Source: Symbiodinium microadriaticum (lineage: Eukaryota > Sar > Dinophyceae > Suessiales > Symbiodiniaceae). From it: a DNA stretch of 64,000 bases. Every line of letters starts with the position of its first letter. Position 1 is the stretch's first letter. Below, one piece after another: positions 44,771 through 53,695 of this stretch. The position numbers and the translations under genes were made by a program. The notes beneath the pieces were generated by a model that was not told the DNA's origin, searched no databases, and saw nothing but the letters and a program-made list of their open reading frames with translations. The stretch is taken from the NCBI GenBank assembly GCA_001939145.1, contig LSRX01000602.1, positions 73,696 through 137,695 on the forward strand. Reading direction: 5' to 3'.

Positions 44771-44773
44771 TCA
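44771..44773 (-). other. In-frame TGA separating the ORF1-like segment from ORF2
   Basis: The minus-strand reading is ...GAVLR, TGA, FLQEAQNLGTQFHTKL..., in one frame from 45457 to 41783. The next bases, TTTCTGCAG|GAG, resemble a splice acceptor, but no donor far enough upstream is obvious. It could be a nonsense mutation (for example CGA to TGA) or a real ORF boundary. Confidence 0.7.
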
Positions 44774-45457
44774 CCTGAGAACTGCTCCGAGCGGCTGCCG
44801 CGCCGCCTGTACTGCCTCCAAGTCGCGGTGCAGCTTGGTGGCGATGGTCTGCAGGTCGATCCACCCTTCTGAACCCGTTTGGGTGGTGCCCCGGGGAGCC
44901 ATGTGGTTGGTGGCCGATGCCACCTTCTTGGACTTGAACCAGACTTGGCCCGTGGAGTACTCTGTTTCCACGTCCGAGGCGAGTGCCCCCAACTCCATGA
45001 GCAGTCGCTTGCACTTCGCCGCAACCTGCACTTTCCTCCGCTTCTCGGGTGGCTGCGAAACGTTGAGGAACAACTTGGAGGGTTCCCCGCTGAGTTTGGT
45101 GCTGATGGTCACGTTGGCGTTGCGCACCTGGCTGATGCAATGCTGGACTCTGGTTCGCTGCCCTTCCTGCGTCTCGCCGTCCTTGCGGGTCAGCGGGATA
45201 ATCGCGTATCCGCGCCTCACTCCGGGCACAAAGGTGCCGCGCATGTCCAGGTCCAACCTGAGTTCCGCCACGAGCTTGTTGGCATGGTCGATGACCTTGT
45301 CCGCTTCCGTGTCCGGGTGCCACCCTCCTATGATGAGTGCCGGTGGTCTGGTGTCGGCTCCTGAGGCGTGTGCCTCGGAGGGCCCTGCTTGTTCGAGGCG
45401 AGTCAGGAACGCCCTCTCTCTCTCTCTCTCTCTCTCCCGGGCACAGGGGCCGGTCAA
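44771..45457 (-). CDS. LINE ORF1-like / N-terminal segment (about 210 aa)
   Basis: After an artefactual RERERERE start read from the CT tract, the frame gives PALIIGGWHPDTEADKVIDH, GTFVPGVRRGYAIIPLTRKD, RTRVQHCISQVRNANVTIST, EKRRKVQVAAKCKRLLMEL and TIATKLHRDLEAVQAARQPL. The GGW..DT..D..I opening with an alternating strand-helix pattern resembles an RRM-like nucleic-acid-binding module placed before the endonuclease in some LINEs. There is no ATG before the module, so the element looks 5'-truncated at the CT cassette (45413-45440). Confidence 0.55.
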   Translation of the reverse strand: MTGPCARERERERERAFLTRLEQAGPSEAHASGADTRPPALIIGGWHPDTEADKVIDHANKLVAELRLDLDMRGTFVPGVRRGYAIIPLTRKDGETQEGQRTRVQHCISQVRNANVTISTKLSGEPSKLFLNVSQPPEKRRKVQVAAKCKRLLMELGALASDVETEYSTGQVWFKSKKVASATNHMAPRGTTQTGSEGWIDLQTIATKLHRDLEAVQAARQPLGAVLR

Positions 45458-45528
45458 AGCCCCCGGGCAAAACTGCCCACCCGATTATCTTAATCGGGAC
45501 AAAGGGAGTGAAGAACGAGCGTAGATTT
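45412..45528. repeat. (CT)n cassette with perfect hairpin (copy F) at the 5' edge of the LINE
   Basis: A (CT)n tract at 45413-45438 is followed by CCCGGGCACAGGGGCCGGTC and a perfect 8-bp stem CCCGATTA TCT TAATCGGG (45480-45498), then GGGAGTGAAGAACGAGCGTAGA. The same tail, about 75 percent identical by eye, is at 5052-5133. Confidence 0.75.
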
Positions 45529-46235
45529 GCCAGTGACTCAAGTCTTGCAGTGTACGATGGCGAAACAGGCAAGTCGTACACTCTCTTGGACACATGCATG
45601 TTTTGAGGATATGTATCCCCCTTGGTTTTAATTTCAACAAGCTTGGGAAATATAGTGGCCCACTTTTGCACTCCTTCTTGAATCCTTACAAATCAAGTTC
45701 CCCCGACCTTTACAAGTCAAGACGATACGTCATGAAGCGTCAGCCCGGAACCCAGCAGCTAAAAAGGCATCAACCGGGAATTGGGAGCGTGTGGGCCTTG
45801 TCGACACATCACAGAAGGAAAAGCTGGGTCCACCACTAGCGAATCTGGCCCGGCAGCGTCGCGCACCTTCCGCTTGAAGGTCTGTCGTCGTTCGATCTTC
45901 TCTCGAATATTGCTGTCGGTGCCATGCTTCAGTGCAAATGTTACCACGTGGCAGTACTGAAACCAGAATGTTTGAGGAACTGTGCCACTAAATGCGGACG
46001 GATCCGACATGATCCGAGCCTCCGGAGAAGGCTGACAGCAAAGCTCCCGCACCGACCTCAAACACTAAGAAGCAGCTTTGCGGTACAAATCTCTTAATCC
46101 GTAGCAGGAGCGGCTCCGATGTCTGCCTCTGCAGGTCAACGACCTCGTCGTCCTGAACAGGTTCTGCGCTGAAAAGGCTGGAGATGACACGTAGGGACGT
46201 AGGCCCCCCAAGCCCGTGCTTAGAAGCCGGCAAGG
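45529..46235 (-). CDS. Putative exons of an unrecognised minus-strand gene
   Basis: Two coding-like stretches. About 46168-46092: after a CTTTTCAG acceptor, AEPVQDDEVVDLQRQTSEPL then LLRIKR. About 46010-45830: an ATG followed by SDPSAFSGTVPQTFWFQYCH, VVTFALKHGTDSNIREKIER and RQTFKRKVRDAAG. Composition suggests real coding sequence, but I recognise no family. A plus-strand frame at 46290-46590 (CAEHHRATLRALTVMLEEEA) is a competing reading. Confidence 0.33.
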
Positions 46236-47090
46236 TTCACCACCGGGTGGGAGAGGCGCACTGTCTGCTCCGTCGCCTAAAAAGTCGCTGCCAACCAAGG
46301 CAGCTCAGGAAAGAATTAAACTGCTCTGGTGCTCACTCAGCCGGACCAGGGCACCCGACGCTTCCAAGACCTCGGTTGTCTGTGCCGAGCATCATCGAGC
46401 TACATTGCGTGCGCTGACCGTGATGCTTGAGGAGGAGGCCAGAAGTGCCAAACACAAGTGTCGCGACACTTGCAGTCTCTTGAATATCACCTCTCAAAGC
46501 ATGGGCAAAGTCAGACCAATTGAGCAGAGTTCATGTCCCGTTCAGAAAGTTCTGGCAAGTGACACACGGAATCTTTCCGGAGGCTGCTGAAGGCCTCGCA
46601 CACGCATCTTCAGGCACGCCATGACATGTATGAGAGGCCGAACGGCTTAAGTCATCTGCTAAAGTGGGTATCGCATGAGCAGTCTTGGAAGTGCCGAAGT
46701 GCATCTCAAAATCTCAGGCAACTGCTGGAGCCCGTTTCAGGTCCACGATGCTGATCTCATCTTGTGACACGCTGCACCCTGCAAGGGCATGTGAGTGAGT
46801 GTGTGTGTGTGTGTGACCATATGTAGTTGTGCTTGTGGATTTGTGTGCATAGTTGTGTAGGTATGCATGCATGTATAGGTCTCTGCGTTTGTCGCAAGTA
46901 CGCATGCACGACGAGACTATCATATTTACGATGACTTACACGTCACAGACATCCACACATGTGTGACACACATATACACACGTCGACACTGACAAGTCCC
47001 CATGTCATGGCCGAGCAGGTGGCCGATTAGGATGCCACGGAACTCAAACAGCCCCCCAGACGCACAGCGGCACCAATTAGGGACATACAC
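46236..47090. other. Intergenic; (GT)n microsatellite
   Basis: A (GT)n tract lies at 46797-46815; the rest has no supportable gene beyond the competing plus frame at 46216-46590. Confidence 0.4.
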
Positions 47091-47096
47091 ATCCTC

Positions 47097-47346
47097 TCAT
47101 ATATATATATATATATACATACATACACACAGACACACACACACACACACACATCCGTCCATCCATCCCTCCCTCCCTCCCTCCCTCCCTCCATCCATCC
47201 ATACATACATACATACATACATACATACACACACACATATACATAGACATATACATATACATATGCATTTCGAATCATATACACAAATAAGACCGTGTGT
47301 GCGTGTGTGCGTGTGTGTGTATATATATATATACACACACACACAC
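47097..47346. repeat. Compound microsatellite cluster
   Basis: In order: (AT)n, (ACAC)n, (ATCC)n, (CCCT)n, (ATAC)n, (CA)n, CATATA units, (GT)n, (AT)n, (CA)n. ORFs here are repeat artefacts. Confidence 0.95.
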
Positions 47347-48355
47347 CATTTGGTCAAGCTCACTATTTCGGGCGACTGAAAAGCTGCATCGCTGCCTTCG
47401 AGTGGACAGGCATCCAGGTTGGCGGCCTGTCAATATGCACATGCGAGCACAAGTAGTTAGTATGTTCAATTCCACCAGGCTACTGCCTTGCACCCGCTTG
47501 TTGTCAGAAGAGGCTTCGGGCAGTTCCAGATGTGCAACCCATGGCAGCGAGTACGAAGAGCAATGCGTGTGCAAGATCTTATCCCGAATGGCAACTTCTA
47601 AATGTGCATGGCTTTGCCCAGAGTCCCTTGAACCCACCCCCCCTCCCGCCCCCCCCGGCTGGCGGACCTCGACATAGAGCGTCTCACACTGTGCCCAAGC
47701 AAGGTCTTTCAGCCTATTCAGGCAAGAGAGAACGTGAAGAGCGACAGCTGGAATCTCCGGCTTTAGCTCCGTTGGTTCGGGCGGGTTGTTGGTTACAACA
47801 TCTTCCGGAGACTTTCGATAGCGGACAGACACCAACGATCTCACACGCGACAAACCCTGAACCCAAAATCAATCTGCAAAGATCGTGAAGTCTACGCGGA
47901 GACAGCTCTCCGTCAACAAGGGCTCGCACGCCGGGTGCGCCACTTCCTTGCCTTTTAAAGGGCACCTCATTCGCAGGATCGGAAAGACAGAGGTTGCGAA
48001 CGGACGGTGGCTGTTGTTTTTCGGCGGTGAAGGATTGAATCTTGCAATTTCTGGGGGTCCCCGTCCGCATGCAGCAGGGGTCGAACTCTTCGGTTCTATT
48101 CAACCCTCTAAGGACTGTCTTCGAAAGCAATAACAACACGATCGACCATTTAGCAAGACGACCATCGAAAAAATCTCTCACGGCAATAACAGTGATAAGA
48201 CGAATGTGCATAATATACTAGACTGGCTAACAATCGATGACAGTAGGAGTTACGAGACTTGAACTGAAGAAGACTGTCGGCACCAAAGCCTGCAGCATCC
48301 GCAATACTGCATCATAGATGTCATAAACCCGTGCATATGAGAAGCAAACTTCATC
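47347..48355. other. Possible coding remnants, unassigned
   Basis: The interval 47885-48200 reads plausibly on both strands: plus KTEVANGRWLLFFGGEGLNL, minus VIAVRDFFDGRLAKWSIVLL and SFTAEKQQPPSVRNLCLSDP. I cannot choose a strand or name a family. Confidence 0.28.
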
Positions 48356-48359
48356 TGTC

Positions 48360-48645
48360 AATAGCTGTCGTTGTCGCAGCAGTGGCAGCAGCAGCTGGAG
48401 GATGAGTAAGAGTAGGAGGAGCAGGAGAAGGAGCAGGAGGGGGAGTAGGGGTAGTCGGTAGTCGTCGTCGCTGTCGTCGTGATCGTGACAAGAGTAGTAA
48501 ACGAAGGACTAGTAGTAGAAGTCGTCGTCGGTCGTCGCTATGGGAAACTATGGTCGACGTCGTAGTCGTACTTGTAGTAGTATTCGTCGGAGTCGTCGAT
48601 GCCGTTGGCGCCATGTAGTAGTGGTAGTAGCAGCAGTAGTGCTAA
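48360..48645. repeat. Imperfect trinucleotide tract (GTC/GTA/AGC)n
   Basis: Continuous 3-bp periodicity with changing triplets (GTCGTC, GTAGTA, AGCAGC, GGAGGA). Poly-Thr/poly-Ser ORFs are artefacts. Confidence 0.8.
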
Positions 48646-49932
48646 GGCAGCAGCGACAGCGGCCATCACAACAAAGCCGCAAAACAGAGAGAACCCAGCC
48701 ATGTCACAATGCACGAAGCCAGGGCGGAGCAACAAAAACATACTAATGACGGCAAGGCTATAAGGGACAGACAAATTGGAACATGGTATTGAGGATTGAT
48801 GGCTTCGGGTTTAGGATTTACGTTCGAGTTTATCTAGAGTTCTGGTGCGGGTAGCTGCGGAGATTGCAGAGGAGTGCTGCTCACAACACCCCGGCCAATG
48901 TCTCCAAATTTGGTTTGAAAGCTACCACACGACACACTGTTGCTTCGGGAACGTGCTTCTGATCACCATCCTTGCTACAACAGTCTCGTTTTGCTAGTTC
49001 TGCTGAGACCCTGGCATGACGGACACTTGTTTTTTCTCACGATTGCTGCAAGTACTGCCATACTTATTCCTTTTGTCCTTATTTGTCCTTGATATCATGA
49101 TTGTATCTGACAGCAGTAGTACCTGTAGTGCCAGCAGTCGTTTTCACGAGTGGTGGTGCTGGTGCCCTCTCTGCAGGCGTCCCCAGAAGATCTCCCATCT
49201 GATCTGGGACTCCTAGAGCCTCGAAGTCCTGAGTCCTCCGACTGCCCCGGTTCGCCGGTGATTTTTATAAGGCTTCGGCATGTCAACCAGGCGGAAGTGC
49301 AGCGGCCTCACAGCAGCGAGTGGCGATGGAGGAGGAGGATGATGATGGTGATGATGACGATGATGGTGATTATGACGGTGCTGAGATTATATATGATGTT
49401 CGATATCAGGGTGAACTTCACACGGCTGCCAACTCAGATTGATACTGCGATCATAATCCCCGATTGTTACGGATGGTGGCTGTGCAGACTGAGACGACGA
49501 GGAGTATGCTGACTAGTAACGCGCTTTCAAGTCTTGAAACTGTCAGCACTACCAAAAAAAGTGCTGATGGCGATTACTCTCTTCTACCTCTGTGGCCTTG
49601 TGCAGTTACTCTTCATGGGTCAATTCGTTGGGTCTCAGGTCTGTCGCCGGGAAGGCCCCTCCATGGAGGCCGAGGCCTCAAAGGCGTAAACTCCTAAAAA
49701 ACCCCAGGGCCCCAAGCTCTGAAGCCTTCCAACTCAACCGTTCGCCCAAGCCGACGTAGTAACATGGCCTGTTTGTGAGCGCCGAAGTCGCGTTCTGCCT
49801 GGAAGCGCTTAAAGCTCGGGAAGGCTCAGAATTTGATCGACGTACTGTACCATACTAGGTTATACTACACTGTACTATACTATCCTGTACTGTGCTGAAA
49901 CAGGTACATTTCAGCCATCAGGGGAGTGCAAA
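48646..49932. other. No secure gene; (GAT)n and TACTA-type degenerate repeats
   Basis: (GATGAT)n at 49321-49385; degenerate TACTATACTATCC words at 49846-49900. Short ORFs carry no motif. Confidence 0.4.
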
Positions 49933-50470
49933 CTATCTTTGCCATTTCGAAAAGCTCGGGTGCCTCAAGAGGTGTCCGATGACCTCCAAGAGGTCCAGCA
50001 TGTTGCTCTCGGCCTTGCATTGGGTGCAAGAAATGACTCCTTGCGGTATAGTATAGTGTAGTAGAATCTGTCTACTCTCGTCCAGTCCAGTCCAGTCCAG
50101 TCCAGTCCACTCCACAGTCCAGTCTAGTCTAGCATGGCATACTACACAAAGAGGATGTAAGGCAGAAGAGCTTCCGCTTAGTGTGCTGGCCCGCTGGCCG
50201 TTCCCATCTGACTGTGCACGAACGACCTTACGCCTCCTGACCCAACGCCTCAAACGAGCGCCCGGCGGGCACTTGCAACCATTGCTCCGTCTTTGGAAGC
50301 AAGCTCGAGACAACATGCACCATGTAGCCCTGAGAGCAAGCCGAGTTTTGACCGCTGCCCCGGGTGCAAGACGTTGCCAGATCAAGCACTGCTTCAACCC
50401 ACTCTTTGCCAGAGGTATGCATCCCAGCTACTAGGGTGGCAAAATGTCGCGATGTCCCGTCCTGCCCCAT
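49933..50470 (-). CDS. Putative 3' exons of an unrecognised gene
   Basis: The final exon at about 50044-49933 follows a CCGCAAG acceptor and reads GVISCTQCKAESNMLDLLEV then IGHLLRHPSFSKWQR and TAG. Upstream, 50440-50228 reads SGKEWVEAVLDLATSC and GYMVHVVSSLLPKTEQWLQV, then AGRSFEAL. They are separated by a (TCCAG)n tract (50080-50110) and a TATAGTATAG stretch that would be intronic. No family recognised. Confidence 0.38.
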
Positions 50471-50761
50471 GGACAGTTGTTGGAATTTTGGCCACGTCCA
50501 GGACGCTTGCCTGAGAGCGAAAAGAAGAACTAAAGCTTCGCTACTGATACTGCACGGTAGCCCACTGCTCCACGAATGTCAGGTTGCCGGTCGAAACCTC
50601 AAACCCTGCAACAAGATTGACATCGCAACTTGAATGCAATTTCAGCAGCGGTGTACGATCCGAGCGAGCACCCATCAATGTGTATGGCAATCAGCCGAGC
50701 TGTCAATGAGGCTCCAAGGCACGGGCCGTCCCCAGTGCAAGTCGAAGTGGAGGCCTGCCAG

Positions 50762-50782
50762 TTTAGGGTTTAGGGTTTAGGG
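50762..50782 (+). repeat. Interstitial telomere-type repeat (TTTAGGG)3
   Basis: Three exact TTTAGGG units. The same exact triplet occurs at 53672-53692, and a degenerate block of four units lies at 54791-54828. Confidence 0.95.
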
Positions 50783-50984
50783 CAACTGGTGCATACTGCA
50801 GCGCAGCTGTGACGAGGCTTCATGGCGCAACCGAGCCGAGAGCCAGGCACGCATCAAACACCACCGGAGGCAGGGGCCATCCTGAATCCGCTGCGTGTAA
50901 TCATGAAACGGCCATGCGCACTGCGCCCTGTGACATCGATTACCCGCCATTGCTTGAGCATGCAAGAGCATGCAATCACGACCA

Positions 50985-51370
50985 AGAAATATACTGGCAT
51001 GACATGACATGATATGGTTTGATGTGGTAAGACACGATATGACCGACCATGGCATGAGAGACCAGGTGAGATGAAATTAGATATTCTGGTCAGATCAGAT
51101 AAGAGGTACGATGTGAGATGATATGTCATGGCACGACGTAGCGGGTCGTGACATGACATGATACGATCTGATATGATAGGGTGTAAAATATGCATGAGAT
51201 GATATGATACGACGTGGCATGACAAGGTATGAAGGTAATTTGACAGGATGTGACTATGTTATGATGGGATATGATGGGATCTGATATGATATGCTATGAT
51301 ATGGAAAGGTATGGTGCGATATGGTATGGCATGACACGATTTACAACGGCATGATAACGTGAATGATGAA
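50985..51370. repeat. Degenerate GATATG/GACATG array
   Basis: Five- and six-base words (ATGAC, ATGATATG, GGTATG, GATATG) recur without exact periodicity for nearly 400 bp. No reading frame is maintained with a recognisable product. Confidence 0.75.
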
Positions 51371-51867
51371 CACCATGAATCATGGTCATGATCATCATGA
51401 CGCTGCGGTGGCGGTGGTGGTGGTGGCTCCAAGAATCGAGAACCCAAGGATGTCACAGCCATGGCGATACCCAGATTGAGGAACAGTGAGGTAAAGTGCT
51501 CCGGGCAGTGCCGAACCCTCCTTCACAATGCCCGGCAACCCAATTCAACGCCCCAAATCGGGCCTCCTGAATCAGACCCTGCACACGCAATGGAATCTTA
51601 ACTGCAGATGCTCTGAGCAGCTGAGAATGAAACCGAGAATTGGATCGCCCTCGGCTGTGTCAAACTGCCCTCTAGGATCCACTGCATTGGGCAAGTCAAG
51701 TTGGAAATTGGTGGAGATGGTTTAGTGCTCTTGCGTCCATGGCTAGTTGGTCTTACGGTGCCGTCGCATACCGAGGCGTCATGCAACATGGGTATGCCCA
51801 TTTACCTAGACTGGATGATGCACCGCGCAGCACAGCAGGTCACAGAATGTTGCGCTATATGAGATAC

Positions 51868-51955
51868 GTATATATATATATACATACATACATATATCCA
51901 TAAATAAATAAATATAAATATATATATATATATACATACATACATACATACACGT
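51868..51955. repeat. (AT)n/(ATAC)n/(AAAT)n microsatellite
   Basis: ATATATATACATACATACAT, AAATAAATAAATATAAATAT and (AT)n(ATAC)n in succession. Confidence 0.9.
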
Positions 51956-52049
51956 GTGTGGCGCAAATTTGTGTCAGCCCTGTTAGCCTCTGAGCACTCG
52001 ACCCACTCCAGGAAGAGTCTAGATCCAGGGCCGAGGTGTCCCACCTGGA

Positions 52050-52110
52050 CGTTTGTTCGTCGTAGGGTTTAGGGCTGGGGGCTAAGGGTTTGGGGTTTGG
52101 AGAGCACAGG
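52050..52110. repeat. Degenerate telomere-like stretch
   Basis: GTAGGGTTTAGGGCTGGGG, TAAGGGTTTGGGGTTTGG and CAGGGTTTGGG are variant TTTAGGG words in one orientation. Confidence 0.6.
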
Positions 52111-52283
52111 GTTTGGGAGGAGCGCAAGTTGGGCATGTGGCATGGAGGGTAGCACGGTTGAGCTTAGGTCTCAAATTGTCAAAGGTCAAGCATGCTGTAG
52201 GCTTGATTCGAAGGCTGCCTTCAACGTCCCCCGTGTAGGGAATGGTTCATTGTGGGACCCGTACACCGGATCCTTGTTTGGAT

Positions 52284-52375
52284 CTATAATCATATACTAC
52301 AATATACTAGAGTATACTATAAAAACATACTATAAGAAGCTCGAACATACTATAATATACTAGAATAATATAGTT
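52284..52375. repeat. Degenerate ATACTATA array
   Basis: ATACTACAATATACTAGAG, ATACTATAAAAACATACTAT and similar words; related to 26185-26310 and 49846-49900. Confidence 0.65.
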
Positions 52376-52386
52376 CCCTCAACACT

Positions 52387-52839
52387 ATGCAGGCAAAGCG
52401 ATTGTTCTTGCAGGCTGCAGCTCTGCTTCTCTTGTTACTCCCATGTTGTTACGCGGCTGCAGGCTGCTGCTACTGCCACAACCGCCAGGGTTTAGGGTTT
52501 AGCGTACTGCTTCTATTCAAGGAGAACTACGAAGACTACGACTTTTACTGTCACGCCCTCCCAAAGCCCAGTTTGCGAGTAGGTCCCCAGCGTTGCCGTG
52601 GTCTACGAGGCACCCTGGACGTCCGCCCCACTGGAGCCAGCGGAGACGGAAAGGCCAGGACCTGCCAGTGCCGGCTCATGCGGTTTACTATGGGTGTTGC
52701 TGTCGTCATTGCTATTGCCAACTTAAGCTCCGTGGAAAAGATTTGGGACATCCAGACGAGCCCTCTCTGTATCTCAGAGCGTCTTCCCTTCTGGAAACTG
52801 CGTGCTTGCAAAACGGGGCGGCTCCGCCCAGGACTGTGA
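52387..52839 (+). CDS. ORF with signal-peptide-like N-terminus, unassigned
   Basis: Begins at a true ATG: MQAKRLFLQAAALLLLLLPC then CYAAAGCCYC, a basic start, a strong hydrophobic core and small residues before a Cys-rich patch, as in a secretory signal. The middle (LLLFKENYEDYDFYCHALPK) and the end (AIANLSSVEKIWDIQTSPLC) are moderately coding-like. It contains a TTTAGGGTTTAG word (52494-52505) read as QGLGFS. No family recognised; it may be a repeat-derived ORF. Confidence 0.27.
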   Translation: MQAKRLFLQAAALLLLLLPCCYAAAGCCYCHNRQGLGFSVLLLFKENYEDYDFYCHALPKPSLRVGPQRCRGLRGTLDVRPTGASGDGKARTCQCRLMRFTMGVAVVIAIANLSSVEKIWDIQTSPLCISERLPFWKLRACKTGRLRPGL

Positions 52840-53225
52840 AGCCTCCGTAGGATTTGCGCCAGAATTCTGTACAGTGCCTTCCAGGTCGCAGTCTTGATAC
52901 TCCAGGACTCTAGGCTTATTCATCATGTGACAGAGCCCTGGGCCACCACAAGTGCGTCTAGCCACCTCAACAAGTTGGAATGAGTCTTACTCCGAAATTG
53001 CAGGCATTGAAGAAGTTGAAACAACTTCAGGCAATCATGCACACTTCACATCGCTCAAACCGAAATTCAGCTGCAAGTAGCGGCATAGTCTGCATCCCCT
53101 GGCACACTTTGCCGTGCCGCGCCTGTAGCATGGGAATGCTGTCTCCACTTTTCAAAGGCAGGCGCATGTCTGAGCCACGGAGGCGAACCGAGACGCCCCG
53201 CCTGCAGTTTCTGGCTTCACAGTTC

Positions 53226-53365
53226 AAGGCACTACCACTACTACCAGTGCTACCAGTGCTACCAGTGCTACCACTGCTGCCACTGCTACCACTACTACCA
53301 CTACTACCACTACTTAGTTACTTACTACCACTGCTACCACTACTACCAATACCACTACCACTGCC

Positions 53366-53401
<36 letters not shown>

Positions 53402-53466
53402 ACTACTACTACTACTACGACGACTACTACTACGACTACTACTACTGCTATACTACTACTACTACA

Positions 53467-53547
<81 letters not shown>

Positions 53548-53695
53548 GCTACTGTACGTCTCTACTGGTACGACTTATACATGTACCCTTACTATTACTG
53601 CTACTACTACGACGACCACGATCACGACCACGACTGCGGCACTGCGACTGCGACTGCAACGACAACGACGGTTTAGGGTTTAGGGTTTAGGGCTG
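53226..53695. repeat. Long imperfect trinucleotide tract ending in (TTTAGGG)3
   Basis: (CTACCA)n, (CTG)n at about 53368-53400, (CTA)n, (CTG)n at 53468-53516, (CTA)n, (CGAC)-type triplets, then (TTTAGGG)3 at 53672-53692. The poly-Leu ORF across it (to 53690) is an artefact. Confidence 0.88.

Noticed and set aside
44774..44786. Thirteen-base intron (GTGATTTCTGCAG) removing the LINE TGA
   Set aside because: Far below any spliceosomal minimum; a real intron would need a distant donor that I could not find.
47097..47346. Cys/Val/Tyr-rich ORFs in the compound microsatellite
   Set aside because: Direct translations of (GT)n, (ATAC)n and (CCCT)n.
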